A DNA stretch of 11,866 nt, taken from Clostridiales bacterium. GTDB lineage: Bacteria; Bacillota; Clostridia; WRLR01. Under the pieces are notes generated by a model. It did no database searches. It was not told where the DNA came from and worked only from the letters and a program-made list of their open reading frames with translations. The stretch is from positions 1 through 11,866 of the forward strand of contig JAISFK010000350.1 in the NCBI GenBank assembly GCA_031263625.1. Direction: 5' to 3'. The position numbers and the translations under genes are program-made. The stretch's first letter is position 1, and each line of letters begins with the position of its first letter. Below, piece by piece: positions 1 to 6,006 of the stretch.

Positions 1-171
1 GTCAGGCAAATAAAGCTGTACGGGCTGTGGGGCGGCATATTCGGCCTGCACTTCGCCATCCCGGCCGCAGCGTTCGCCGCCGCGCTTCTGTCCAAGCTCG
101 CCGCCGCCGCAAAAAAAGGCGCGCGCGCCAACCGCGCCAACCGCGCCAATCGCGCCAACCGCGACAAATAG
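1..171 (+). CDS. C-terminal end of an unidentified membrane protein (partial)
   Basis: Frame 1 is open from the window edge to TAG at 169-171 and gives 56 residues. Residues ~5-36 are hydrophobic and rich in Gly, Ala and Leu (LYGLWGGIFGLHFAIP is in this stretch), consistent with a last transmembrane helix. The tail is basic: KKGAR followed by four ANR-type tripeptides and then DK. The ANR tail is encoded by a 9-bp tandem repeat and is probably a recent expansion, not a conserved domain. The family is not recognised; MATE-like or AI-2E-like transporter ends are possible but unsupported. The gene points toward the degraded zone at 172-884 and has no visible partner in the window. That it is coding is likely; its function is unknown. 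Confidence 0.5.
   Translation, partial: VRQIKLYGLWGGIFGLHFAIPAAAFAAALLSKLAAAAKKGARANRANRANRANRDK
124..168 (+). repeat. 9-bp tandem repeat encoding an Ala-Asn-Arg tail
   Basis: The unit CGCGCCAAC occurs in four consecutive copies at 124-159, one carrying a single C-to-T change. A degenerate fifth unit (CGCGACAAA) runs to 168. The period of 9 preserves the frame, so it adds tripeptides to the upstream protein's C-terminus. Confidence 0.85.
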
Positions 172-188
172 CGGTTTCATCGGCATCG

Positions 189-292
189 TAGGTGATCGTA
201 GGTGATTGGCATATTGGCATATTTTCCGCACTTGACAAAGTATCGTTGTGGCGATATATTATTGCTTGCGGGCAATATATTGTTGTTTGCGG
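189..292. repeat. Cluster of short tandem duplications
   Basis: Three different tandem duplications lie together in this non-coding stretch. ATCGTAGGTG is repeated twice with a 10-bp period near 185-205. GGCATATT is repeated twice with an 8-bp period near 208-223. An 18-bp block is repeated at 254-271 and 275-292 with a 21-bp period and two mismatches. No gene is supported between 172 and about 300. Confidence 0.65.
232..260 (+). promoter_or_regulatory. Sigma-A-type promoter upstream of the DUF3990-like remnant
   Basis: TTGACA at 232-237, a 17-bp spacer, then TATATT at 255-260. A GGAGGTG ribosome-binding-like sequence follows at 291-297. The element points at the truncated DUF3990-like fragment. 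The only start in reach that fits the GGAGG is a TTG at 304 in a different frame from that fragment. Either the promoter belonged to a lost gene or it drives a non-functional transcript. Confidence 0.5.
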
Positions 293-355
293 AGGTGGGC
301 GTTTTGTCGGCTGGACAAATTCCTGCCGGACATTCAGGGCTTCGACGTGATTATA

Positions 356-456
356 TACTCGTGTTCGATTGGGAATTCCGACCGCAATTTGCGGTCGGAC
401 AGAGGAAACGAGTATTACTGACTCGCGTTTATGGTAAATTCAAATGCTCGTCAGTA
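356..456 (+). mobile_element. MITE-like two-hairpin element, left copy
   Basis: A 101-bp element flanked by TA on both sides (354-355 and 457-458; TATA is also possible). It folds as two adjacent stem-loops. The first is closed by TACTCGT at 356-362 and ACGAGTA at 408-414 and has an inner 11-bp stem at 377-387/389-399. The second is closed by TACTGAC at 416-422 and GTCAGTA at 450-456. A second copy lies in inverse orientation at 11302-11414 with three substitutions over the shared 101 bp. There is no transposase; such elements are normally moved in trans. The TA target would suit IS630/Tc1-mariner-type enzymes, but that is inference. Confidence 0.75.
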
Positions 457-765
457 TAGGATATCGGGCCGACGACTCATATTTTTCATTCGCCAATGCC
501 TTTCTGAACAACGCGCTGTCCATGGAGCAGCTTGAAAGGGCCATGCATTTGGGCAGGTTGGGAGAGCAGACCGTGCTGAAATCGCAAAAGGCGTTTGGGC
601 GGATTCGCTTTGTCCGCAGCGAGAGCGCCGAAAGAGAGATATATTATCCGAAAAAGAGCGCGAGGGACAGGGACGCGCGCCTGTCTTTCCGCAGGGAGCG
701 CGGGGCGCGGCCTGCCGCCGATTCCACGTATCTGATGGATATTTTGAGAGGGGGCTGGGAAAACG

Positions 766-814
766 ATGACGCGCGCATACGAAGAAATATACCTGGACGA
801 CGCCATGAACAATC
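766..814 (+). pseudogene. 5' remnant of a small partner gene (MTRAYEEIYLDDAMNN...)
   Basis: The ATG at 766 opens a reading that starts MTRAYEEIYLDDAMNN. This resembles the first residues of small Clostridia proteins of about 70-90 residues that I recall lying downstream of DUF3990 genes. After codon 16 the similarity stops and the frame runs on as unrelated sequence to 1194, antisense to the GH78 gene. It overlaps the end of the DUF3990-like frame, the arrangement expected of a translationally coupled pair. I read it as a 3'-truncated gene whose remainder was lost when the sequence carrying the GH78 gene was joined here. Confidence is moderate because only about 16 residues carry the signal. 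Confidence 0.45.
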
Positions 815-880
815 CATTTCAGGTATTTTCAATTTGTGCTGTCTGCGCCCGCGCGTCGCCATCTTTTCAATATCGGCCGT

Positions 881-966
881 CTAATCCCGCTCTGCGCGTG
901 CGGTGCGCCAACCTTGCCAAGTTCCGTTTCACGCGAGCGATGCTGCCCTTAATCCCGCTCCACGCG
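881..966 (-). repeat. Duplicated 3' end of the GH78 gene
   Basis: The plus-strand motif TAATCCCGCTC followed by GCG-rich sequence appears at 882-898 and again at 950-966, where it encodes the last residues RVERD of the GH78 protein. A third related copy encodes RVERD a few residues earlier in the same C-terminus. This fits small local duplications at the gene end. Confidence 0.5.
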
Positions 967-3078
967 GGTGGCGCCCGCCCCGTCGCGCTCCACTCGGATG
1001 GCGCCGCATGGCGTGGCGATGCCGCCTCTCGCCCACTGGAGGCCCGGTATGGCGACGGGCTCCACCAGGACGTCGGCAAATCCCGCGCTGCCCGGCGCCT
1101 GCCTGATTCCAAGGATGTGGGTGAACAGGCTTCTGACCACGCCCCCAAACATGGGATGGCTATGGGATCCGCCCCCGTCCCAGCGCTCCCATAGGGTGGT
1201 GGCCCCATGGCGGCGCATCCCTCCGAACGAGGTTTCGCTGTCGGCGGTCAGCACCCGCAGGGCCAGTGCGCCCTCGCCCAGCCGAAAGAGCCTGTCGATC
1301 ACGAGGTCGGTGCCGAACATGCCGGTGTCGAGGGTGCCCAGTTCCCTATAGCGCGTCACCAGGTTTTTTGCCGCGCGGCCGTCCCCCAGACCCAGATCCG
1401 GGCCTAGATCCAGCGCGAAGGCGTCCGCGCCATTGGCCCCGCCGCAGAAGCTGCCCGTGGCCTTGTCGAAATATGCGGCTCTGAGGGCGCCCTCGGCCCG
1501 GCGGAGCCGCGCTTTCTGGAGGGCCTCATCAACCGGGCGGCCTATGATTCGGCCGATCTCCAGCGCGGCCCTGAGCCCCTTCGCGTAGTAATAGGTGTTG
1601 ACGAAGGGGTCTGGTATGGTCTGGTCGGGGGCGCACCATTCGCCCAGGCACCAGCCGCCCTCCTCCTCCCTGACCACCAGGCCGCCCTCGCTGCGGCTCT
1701 CCATGTAGCTGAGCCAGAGAAGGATGCCGTCCAGATGCTGCCGCAGCAGGGCGTCGTCCCCGTAATGGCGGTAGTATTGCCAGGGGATCGCCCATATGGC
1801 GCATCCCCAGCCGCCCGGCCCCCCGCCGCCGCCGTAGAAGGGGGCGGTGTGCTGGACATGGCCGCTCGCGGGATCCTGCCCGTCCGCGATGTCCCTCATC
1901 CACTTGCGGAACATGTCGCGGACATCCAGGCAGAGCATGGCGGCCTCGGCGGCGAGCTGGCCGTCGCCCGTGTAGCCCAGCCGCTCCCTGTGGGGGCAGT
2001 CCGACGGCACGCCGCCGTGGATGTTGGACAGCTGGGTGCGAACATAGGCGTCGTAGAGCCAGTTGAGAGTGGGGTCGGAGCTCTCGAAAGCGGACGTCGC
2101 CCTGTGGTCGGCGTGAACCACCCGCACCTCCCTGACGGCGGCGTCCCCCTCCACCTGGAAGTAGCGGAAGCCGTGCCAGCAGAAGCGGGGGCGGGCCGCG
2201 GCGGGCTCCGCGCCGCTTCGGTATCGGTCGGTTTGCATCTGCCCGCTCCCTCCCGCCGAATCGAAGTCCAGGGCGCCGGCCGCCGCGCTGTACTCCTCGG
2301 CGTGGGTGACGACGACCTCCGCGCCGGCGCGCCCCGGCAGATCCAGCTCCACCCAGCCGCTGATATTCTCGCCGCAGTCGTAGATCCGCCTGCCCCCATC
2401 CTCCAGAACCGCCTTGGGGCATATGGAGCGGACGGCCCTGTCCGGCGCGCAGTCCTGAAGCTGGAAGACCGTGTCCGGAGCCGGTATCGCCAGGACGGGC
2501 CGCCAGCCGCAGCCGGAGCCGGAAGCGTCCGCGCCGGGGGACGCCCAGTCTGGCTGCCGCCGGGAGAGGTCGTGGCTCTCGCCGAAATAGATGTTGTTCT
2601 CAAGGATCTCGCTCTCCCGCCAGAGCAGCCCCTCCCCGCTGCCATAGCGGCCGGTGGCGCCGCCGTCCGTTTCCCACTCCAGCAGGAAGCAGAGCTTGGG
2701 CAGGCCATACGCGAGCTTGCCCTCCGCGGCGCGGCGGCGCTGGTTGTACCAGCCGTTGCCCAGCCAGACGCCCAGGACGTTCTCGCCCTCCCGCAGGCAG
2801 TGGGCCACATCGTATTCCAGATAGTAGCAGCGGTGGCGAAAAGTGTCGCGGATGGGGTAGGCAAGCTCCCGCATGTCACGCTCGTGATAGTCGCTCCAGG
2901 CCGGAACCAGCACATCGTCGCTCACCTTGCCGCCGTTGATCCACAGCTCGAAATAGCCGAGGCCGCATATGCGGATCTTGGCCGTTGCGGCCTTCCCGGC
3001 GACGGAAAAGCTCCCCCGAAACTGGGGGGATTCGCAATCGCCGTCCGCGCGGATCCATTTTGCATCTCCGAAGGGCAT
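949..3078 (-). CDS. Alpha-L-rhamnosidase, GH78 family, cytoplasmic
   Basis: A 709-residue inverting glycosidase expected to release terminal alpha-L-rhamnose from pectic or flavonoid glycosides. Residues ~1-125 look like the GH78 N-terminal beta-sandwich (WIRADG; GYFELWING), ~215-325 a second beta-domain, ~330-650 the (alpha/alpha)6 catalytic barrel, and ~655-709 a short C-terminal beta-domain. The hallmark GGVPSDCPHRERLGYTGDGQ starts at 355 and gives D360, E365 and D372; ATTLWERWDG gives E631. These match the four acidic residues described for GH78 RhaB. There is no signal peptide. The protein is shorter than many GH78 enzymes of 850-1000 residues because the extra N-terminal domain is missing. 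The start is fixed by AAAGGAAG shortly upstream of the ATG. GC is clearly higher than in the ABC genes (78% at 1801-1860 against 48% at 6421-6480), suggesting a different history. It lies downstream of the regulator, on the same strand. Confidence 0.93.
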   Translation of the reverse strand: MPFGDAKWIRADGDCESPQFRGSFSVAGKAATAKIRICGLGYFELWINGGKVSDDVLVPAWSDYHERDMRELAYPIRDTFRHRCYYLEYDVAHCLREGENVLGVWLGNGWYNQRRRAAEGKLAYGLPKLCFLLEWETDGGATGRYGSGEGLLWRESEILENNIYFGESHDLSRRQPDWASPGADASGSGCGWRPVLAIPAPDTVFQLQDCAPDRAVRSICPKAVLEDGGRRIYDCGENISGWVELDLPGRAGAEVVVTHAEEYSAAAGALDFDSAGGSGQMQTDRYRSGAEPAAARPRFCWHGFRYFQVEGDAAVREVRVVHADHRATSAFESSDPTLNWLYDAYVRTQLSNIHGGVPSDCPHRERLGYTGDGQLAAEAAMLCLDVRDMFRKWMRDIADGQDPASGHVQHTAPFYGGGGGPGGWGCAIWAIPWQYYRHYGDDALLRQHLDGILLWLSYMESRSEGGLVVREEEGGWCLGEWCAPDQTIPDPFVNTYYYAKGLRAALEIGRIIGRPVDEALQKARLRRAEGALRAAYFDKATGSFCGGANGADAFALDLGPDLGLGDGRAAKNLVTRYRELGTLDTGMFGTDLVIDRLFRLGEGALALRVLTADSETSFGGMRRHGATTLWERWDGGGSHSHPMFGGVVRSLFTHILGIRQAPGSAGFADVLVEPVAIPGLQWARGGIATPCGAIRVERDGAGATRVERD

Positions 3079-3106
3079 GTCATTCGCTTCCTTTCATGTC
3101 ATGAGG

Positions 3107-3338
3107 TCGCCGTGCTGCCTTGTTGCCGTGTCGCCTTGCTACCTTGCCGCCATGCCGCCATGCCGTCATGCTACTTTCTCGCCTTGCCGTCTTGCCGCTG
3201 TGCTACATTGCTGCCTTGCCGCCATGCTATTTTCTCGCCTTGCCGTCTTACCACTGTGTTGCCATGCCGCCTTGCCGTCATGCTACTTTATCGCCTTGCC
3301 ATTTTGCCGCTGTGCTACATTGTTGTCTTGCCGCCGTC
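3107..3338 (-). repeat. Degenerate 8-bp tandem repeat tract (GGCAAGGC-type)
   Basis: Read on the minus strand, the tract is built of 8-bp units such as GGCATGGC, GGCAAGGC, GACACGGC and AACAAGGC. A second-order repeat of about 55-57 bp is superimposed: CTAYTTT blocks begin at 3171, 3228 and 3283. Because 8 is not a multiple of 3, each frame reads the same units in rotation, so all three plus-strand frames stay largely open and give spurious Cys/Leu/Pro-rich peptides. The tract fills the gap between the regulator and GH78 genes. It includes the regulator's last codons and stop (GGKTTM, stop at 3315-3317). It contains neither a promoter resembling consensus nor a terminator. Its role is unknown. 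Confidence 0.85.
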
Positions 3339-5648
3339 TTTGCGGTATTTGCTCGGAGTAGTCCCGTATTTTTTCTTGAATATGCTGTAAAAATAGTTTG
3401 CGCTCAAAATGCCGACATCCGCGCTGATCTGCGATATCGGGCGGCTCGTGCCCGCAAGCAGGGCCGCCGCGCGTTCCAGGCGGATCGAGTTGAGGTATTC
3501 CGCAAACGGGGTCATCAGTGCGCTCGAAAGCATTTTGCCAAGATATGCAGGCGTCAGCCCGACCATTTCCGAAAGGCTGTTCAGGGAAATGTCGGGATCC
3601 ATGTAGTTGTCGCGAATGTATGAAACGACCTGCCGGATCTCGTCGCGCTCGCCCAGAGCTTTTTTGTCGCGCAGCCGCCGCATGAGCTCCGAAGCGAAGC
3701 GGCGATACGCCTCCGCAATGTCGTCAAGCGTCTGGCAGGCGTCAACCTTTTCGAGCTCCGCGTACAAAACCGACGGGCTGTCGCCGCCCGCGCAAACGCA
3801 GCTTTCAAATTCGCTCAGCAGCGTCAGCATAATGTATTTGCTAAAATTTTGCGCGTACACCCAGCTGACGTCGCCTAGCCAGGCAATCAGGGCGGCTTCC
3901 GCATCTGCGGCCCGCTCGCCGTAGCCGGAGCGCAGCGCGTCGGATATCTGCCGTATGAGCTTTTTGGAGTGATTGCGCATGATCATGGCGGAGGGGGAGT
4001 CTTCGGCGCGCAGCACGGCGTCTGCCCAATTCGCGCGCCGCCGTTTCATGGACAGCTCCGCGCGTCCGTATGCGTCACTGACGTTGCGCCAGTCGCCAAC
4101 TGTGTCGCCGGCGCAACAGATGATCCGCATGTCGAATTTGCGCCTCATGACATCGGCGATTTGCTCCAAAACGTCATCAAGGGCGGCCGCGTCAGACGCC
4201 TTGTCAAAGCGCATGAGCGCGGCGAAACGCCTGCCGCCCATGAAAACGATGTCGGCGCGGCCCAGCTTCGACAGCAGCTCGGCCGCGATGTTTTCAAGCG
4301 CGAAGCGTTGCAGCAGGTCTGCCCCCGCCAGTGCTTGGCCGATGAGCGAGTATTCCATGATAAGGGGCTTGAAGTGCCTGGATGCGAGGCTTATGCCCAC
4401 TTTTTCAAACAGCTTTTCGTCCATTTTGACGCCGGGCGGCGCGGCGGCGCCGTCGAGCAAATAGCGCGCGCACGCTTGGCGGAGCGCACCGCGCGAGTCC
4501 GCGAGATTTTCCTCCAGCGCGGCCACTCGGGACGCGAAGCGCGAAAAGCTGTCGTCCAGCGCCGCCAGCTCATTGACTTTTACTATTCCCTGCCCGCCGC
4601 GCGAGCTGTCGCGCCCCCCGTCGCCGCGCGCGGCGCTCCCGCATGCCGCCGCCTGCTGGACGGCGCCCGCGTATTGCTCGTACAGGCGGCGGATGGGCAC
4701 ATGCAGCCTTTCGCTCACCTTGCCGGAAATGAGCGCGCCAAGCAAAAACAGCAAAATTGCCAGAAACATTGTGATGGCGCCGAACAGCGGCACGCTGCCA
4801 AGGATGTCCCGCGTGGGTTGCGTGCTCACGAATGTCCAGCCGCTCCTGGGCGAGCGCACGAACGCCAAAAGCTCCGCCTGCCCGCTGCGGTACGTAAACG
4901 AGCCGCAGGCGGCGCCGCTCATGGCAATCAGCTGATCGCCGTAGGGGAATTCCCTTGCGCTGCTCATAATCAGTTGCCTGTCGCCATGGGCAATGGCGAG
5001 GCTGTCCGCGTCAAAAACTGCGACGTTCCTGTTTTGCGCTTCGTCCAGAATGTTTTCGATAAGCAGGCGCAGATAGTCGTCGCTGATGTCTATGACGATA
5101 AGTGGCGCGACGGGCATAGACTGCCATGTCTGCACGCGGTAGGCAAAAGTATGCGCATTGTAGCGGGAAACGCCCAGCGGAGTGGCGAACACGGTGCGGG
5201 AGAAGCTGCCCATGCTCTTTTTGTCAAGCGCCTCGCGAAAAATCCCAGCGTCGAATTCGCTCTCGGTGAACACGCCGTTGGTGGAAATATACCGCTTCAG
5301 AATGGGATTGTACACGCCGCTGCTGCGGATGTAAGGATGCGCGCTCTGAAACGCGCGCATGTTGCGGACAGCCTCCGCTTCCAGCAGCGCGTCCGCGCTG
5401 CGTTGCGTCATTGCCCGCACGATGACGCTGTCCGCGTCAAACGTATTGCGCACGGCGTACATCTGATCGTACAGTATGTCCGCGCTGCCGCTGGCCTGCC
5501 TCAGCTGCGAGATGGCAGAGTTCGTCGCTGACTGAACTTGGGCAGCGCTGTATATGGAAAACAGGGCAATGCTGAGGACTATGATGACAAGCCCGACTAT
5601 CCACAGAAACGATTTTAGCATCTTCTCTTTTAGCCAAAATTTCACCAT
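3315..5648 (-). CDS. Membrane-anchored AraC-family sensor-regulator (YesS/YtdP-like)
   Basis: A one-component regulator of about 777 residues. Residues ~12-35 form a first transmembrane helix and ~284-308 a second. Between them lies an extracytoplasmic sensor of about 245 residues, probably Cache-like. After a Gly/Ser-rich linker (~338-356) and a cytoplasmic middle region, two helix-turn-helix motifs fill ~675-772, ending in the AraC hallmark YFYSIFKKKYGTTPSKYRK (numbering from a TTG two codons earlier). The architecture matches Bacillus YesS and YtdP, which control pectin or rhamnogalacturonan uptake. The gene is divergent from the transporter operon, its likely target. The frame extends to a TTG at 5654, but that codon lies inside or before the expected transcription start, so I prefer the ATG at 5648. 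The next ATG, codon 12 of the long form, is an alternative. Promoter geometry suggests a leaderless message. The C-terminal residues are encoded by the 8-bp repeat tract. Confidence 0.92.
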   Translation of the reverse strand: MVKFWLKEKMLKSFLWIVGLVIIVLSIALFSIYSAAQVQSATNSAISQLRQASGSADILYDQMYAVRNTFDADSVIVRAMTQRSADALLEAEAVRNMRAFQSAHPYIRSSGVYNPILKRYISTNGVFTESEFDAGIFREALDKKSMGSFSRTVFATPLGVSRYNAHTFAYRVQTWQSMPVAPLIVIDISDDYLRLLIENILDEAQNRNVAVFDADSLAIAHGDRQLIMSSAREFPYGDQLIAMSGAACGSFTYRSGQAELLAFVRSPRSGWTFVSTQPTRDILGSVPLFGAITMFLAILLFLLGALISGKVSERLHVPIRRLYEQYAGAVQQAAACGSAARGDGGRDSSRGGQGIVKVNELAALDDSFSRFASRVAALEENLADSRGALRQACARYLLDGAAAPPGVKMDEKLFEKVGISLASRHFKPLIMEYSLIGQALAGADLLQRFALENIAAELLSKLGRADIVFMGGRRFAALMRFDKASDAAALDDVLEQIADVMRRKFDMRIICCAGDTVGDWRNVSDAYGRAELSMKRRRANWADAVLRAEDSPSAMIMRNHSKKLIRQISDALRSGYGERAADAEAALIAWLGDVSWVYAQNFSKYIMLTLLSEFESCVCAGGDSPSVLYAELEKVDACQTLDDIAEAYRRFASELMRRLRDKKALGERDEIRQVVSYIRDNYMDPDISLNSLSEMVGLTPAYLGKMLSSALMTPFAEYLNSIRLERAAALLAGTSRPISQISADVGILSANYFYSIFKKKYGTTPSKYRKDGGKTTM

Positions 5649-5654
5649 TTCCAA

Positions 5655-5683
5655 ATTATATATAATGCGCTTTTTGCTGTCAA
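5655..5683 (-). promoter_or_regulatory. Perfect-consensus sigma-A promoter of the AraC regulator
   Basis: On the minus strand: TTGACA (5683-5678), a 17-bp spacer (5677-5661), TATAAT (5660-5655). Both hexamers match consensus exactly. The seventh base after the -10 box is the A of the ATG at 5648, so the predicted transcription start coincides with the start codon, and no Shine-Dalgarno sequence can fit. This supports a leaderless regulator mRNA. Confidence 0.8.
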
Positions 5684-5728
5684 TCGCTTTGGCGGCATAG
5701 CGCGGCAGTATCCGGGCCGTATCCTGGT

Positions 5729-5758
5729 TAATTGCGCCTAATTGCGCTTAATTGCGGA
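5729..5758. promoter_or_regulatory. Three 10-bp direct repeats (TAATTGCGSN), candidate operator
   Basis: TAATTGCGCC (5729-5738), TAATTGCGCT (5739-5748) and TAATTGCGGA (5749-5758) are contiguous with a period of exactly 10 bp, close to one helical turn. Weaker echoes (AATGCG, TTTTGCGGAATTTTGCAG) continue to about 5785. The array sits about 45 bp upstream of the regulator's -35 box and in the leader of the divergent transporter operon. AraC-type regulators often bind direct repeats, so an operator is plausible. A chance microsatellite is the alternative, since this window is rich in tandem duplications. Confidence 0.45.
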
Positions 5759-5859
5759 AATGCGTAGTTTTGCGGAATTTTGCAGTGCCAATCAATGCCA
5801 AATATATCCATGCAAGCGTGAAAAAGCGCGGGAAATTGCAGTATGGCGAAAATTATGAG

Positions 5860-5889
5860 TTTACGCGGCGCCTGCGGGAATGATATAAA
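5860..5889 (+). promoter_or_regulatory. Weak candidate promoter of the transporter operon
   Basis: TTTACG (5860-5865), an 18-bp spacer, then TATAAA (5884-5889), pointing toward the first permease. The -35 box is poor, as expected for a promoter needing an activator such as the adjacent AraC protein. A TTGACA at 5913-5918 has no matching -10 box. Assignment is tentative. Confidence 0.3.
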
Positions 5890-5920
5890 TCAAACAATGA
5901 ATTTGGCCAGATTTGACAAA

Positions 5921-5955
5921 GGCAATAGCAATGGCAATGGCAATGGCTAAGGCAG
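5921..5955. repeat. 6-bp tandem repeat (GGCAAT) in the operon leader
   Basis: GGCAAT, AGCAAT, GGCAAT, GGCAAT and GGCTAA follow each other with a 6-bp period. The tract separates the candidate promoter from the first permease start. No coding potential is apparent. Confidence 0.7.
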
Positions 5956-6006
5956 TGGATTTGCGCGCAGAAGCGCCGGGAATGCGCGGGCGCACGGAGG
6001 GGCTGG

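Larger units (their letters stand above)
302..884 (+). pseudogene. DUF3990-like gene remnant, 5'-truncated and split by an inserted element
   Basis: Before the insertion, the frame read from 302 gives a peptide ending LDKFLPDIQGFDVII (codons to 355). After it, from 459, a second frame continues as GYRADDSYFSFANAFLNN, then LEQLERAMHLGRLGEQTVLKS, EIYYPKKSARD and YLMDILRGGWENDDAR. Joining 355 to 459 gives one continuous reading, FDVII-GYRADDSYF, which resembles the C-terminal half of DUF3990-type proteins as I remember them; this was not searched. The N-terminal half is absent, since nothing related precedes about 302. The 103-bp insertion (356-458) also shifts the frame. The ORF formally runs to 884, but its true end probably overlapped the partner gene at 766. 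The biochemical role of the family is not established here. The sequence is clearly coding-derived and almost certainly inactive. Confidence 0.6.

Noticed and set aside
304..459. Small ORF from TTG at 304, with GGAGGTG upstream, reading through the element and stopping at its end
   Set aside because: The same element frame occurs in the right copy, but the differences between copies are amino-acid-changing (WEF versus WKV), which suggests no coding constraint. The region is better explained as the split DUF3990-like gene.
3107..3338. Possible CRISPR array or Cys-rich peptide gene
   Set aside because: There are no uniform repeats separated by unique spacers. The Cys-rich peptides arise in every frame from rotation of an 8-bp unit.
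1735..3390. Long plus-strand frame of 551 codons opposite the GH78 gene
   Set aside because: It is the antisense shadow of a very GC-rich gene and then runs through the 8-bp repeat tract. The GH78 motifs on the minus strand are unambiguous.
3969..5531. 520-codon plus-strand frame opposite the AraC regulator
   Set aside because: Antisense shadow; no recognisable domain, while the minus strand shows a complete sensor plus AraC domain.
5913..5941. TTGACA at 5913-5918 as the permease promoter
   Set aside because: No -10-like sequence lies at the right spacing; that position is occupied by the GGCAAT repeat.
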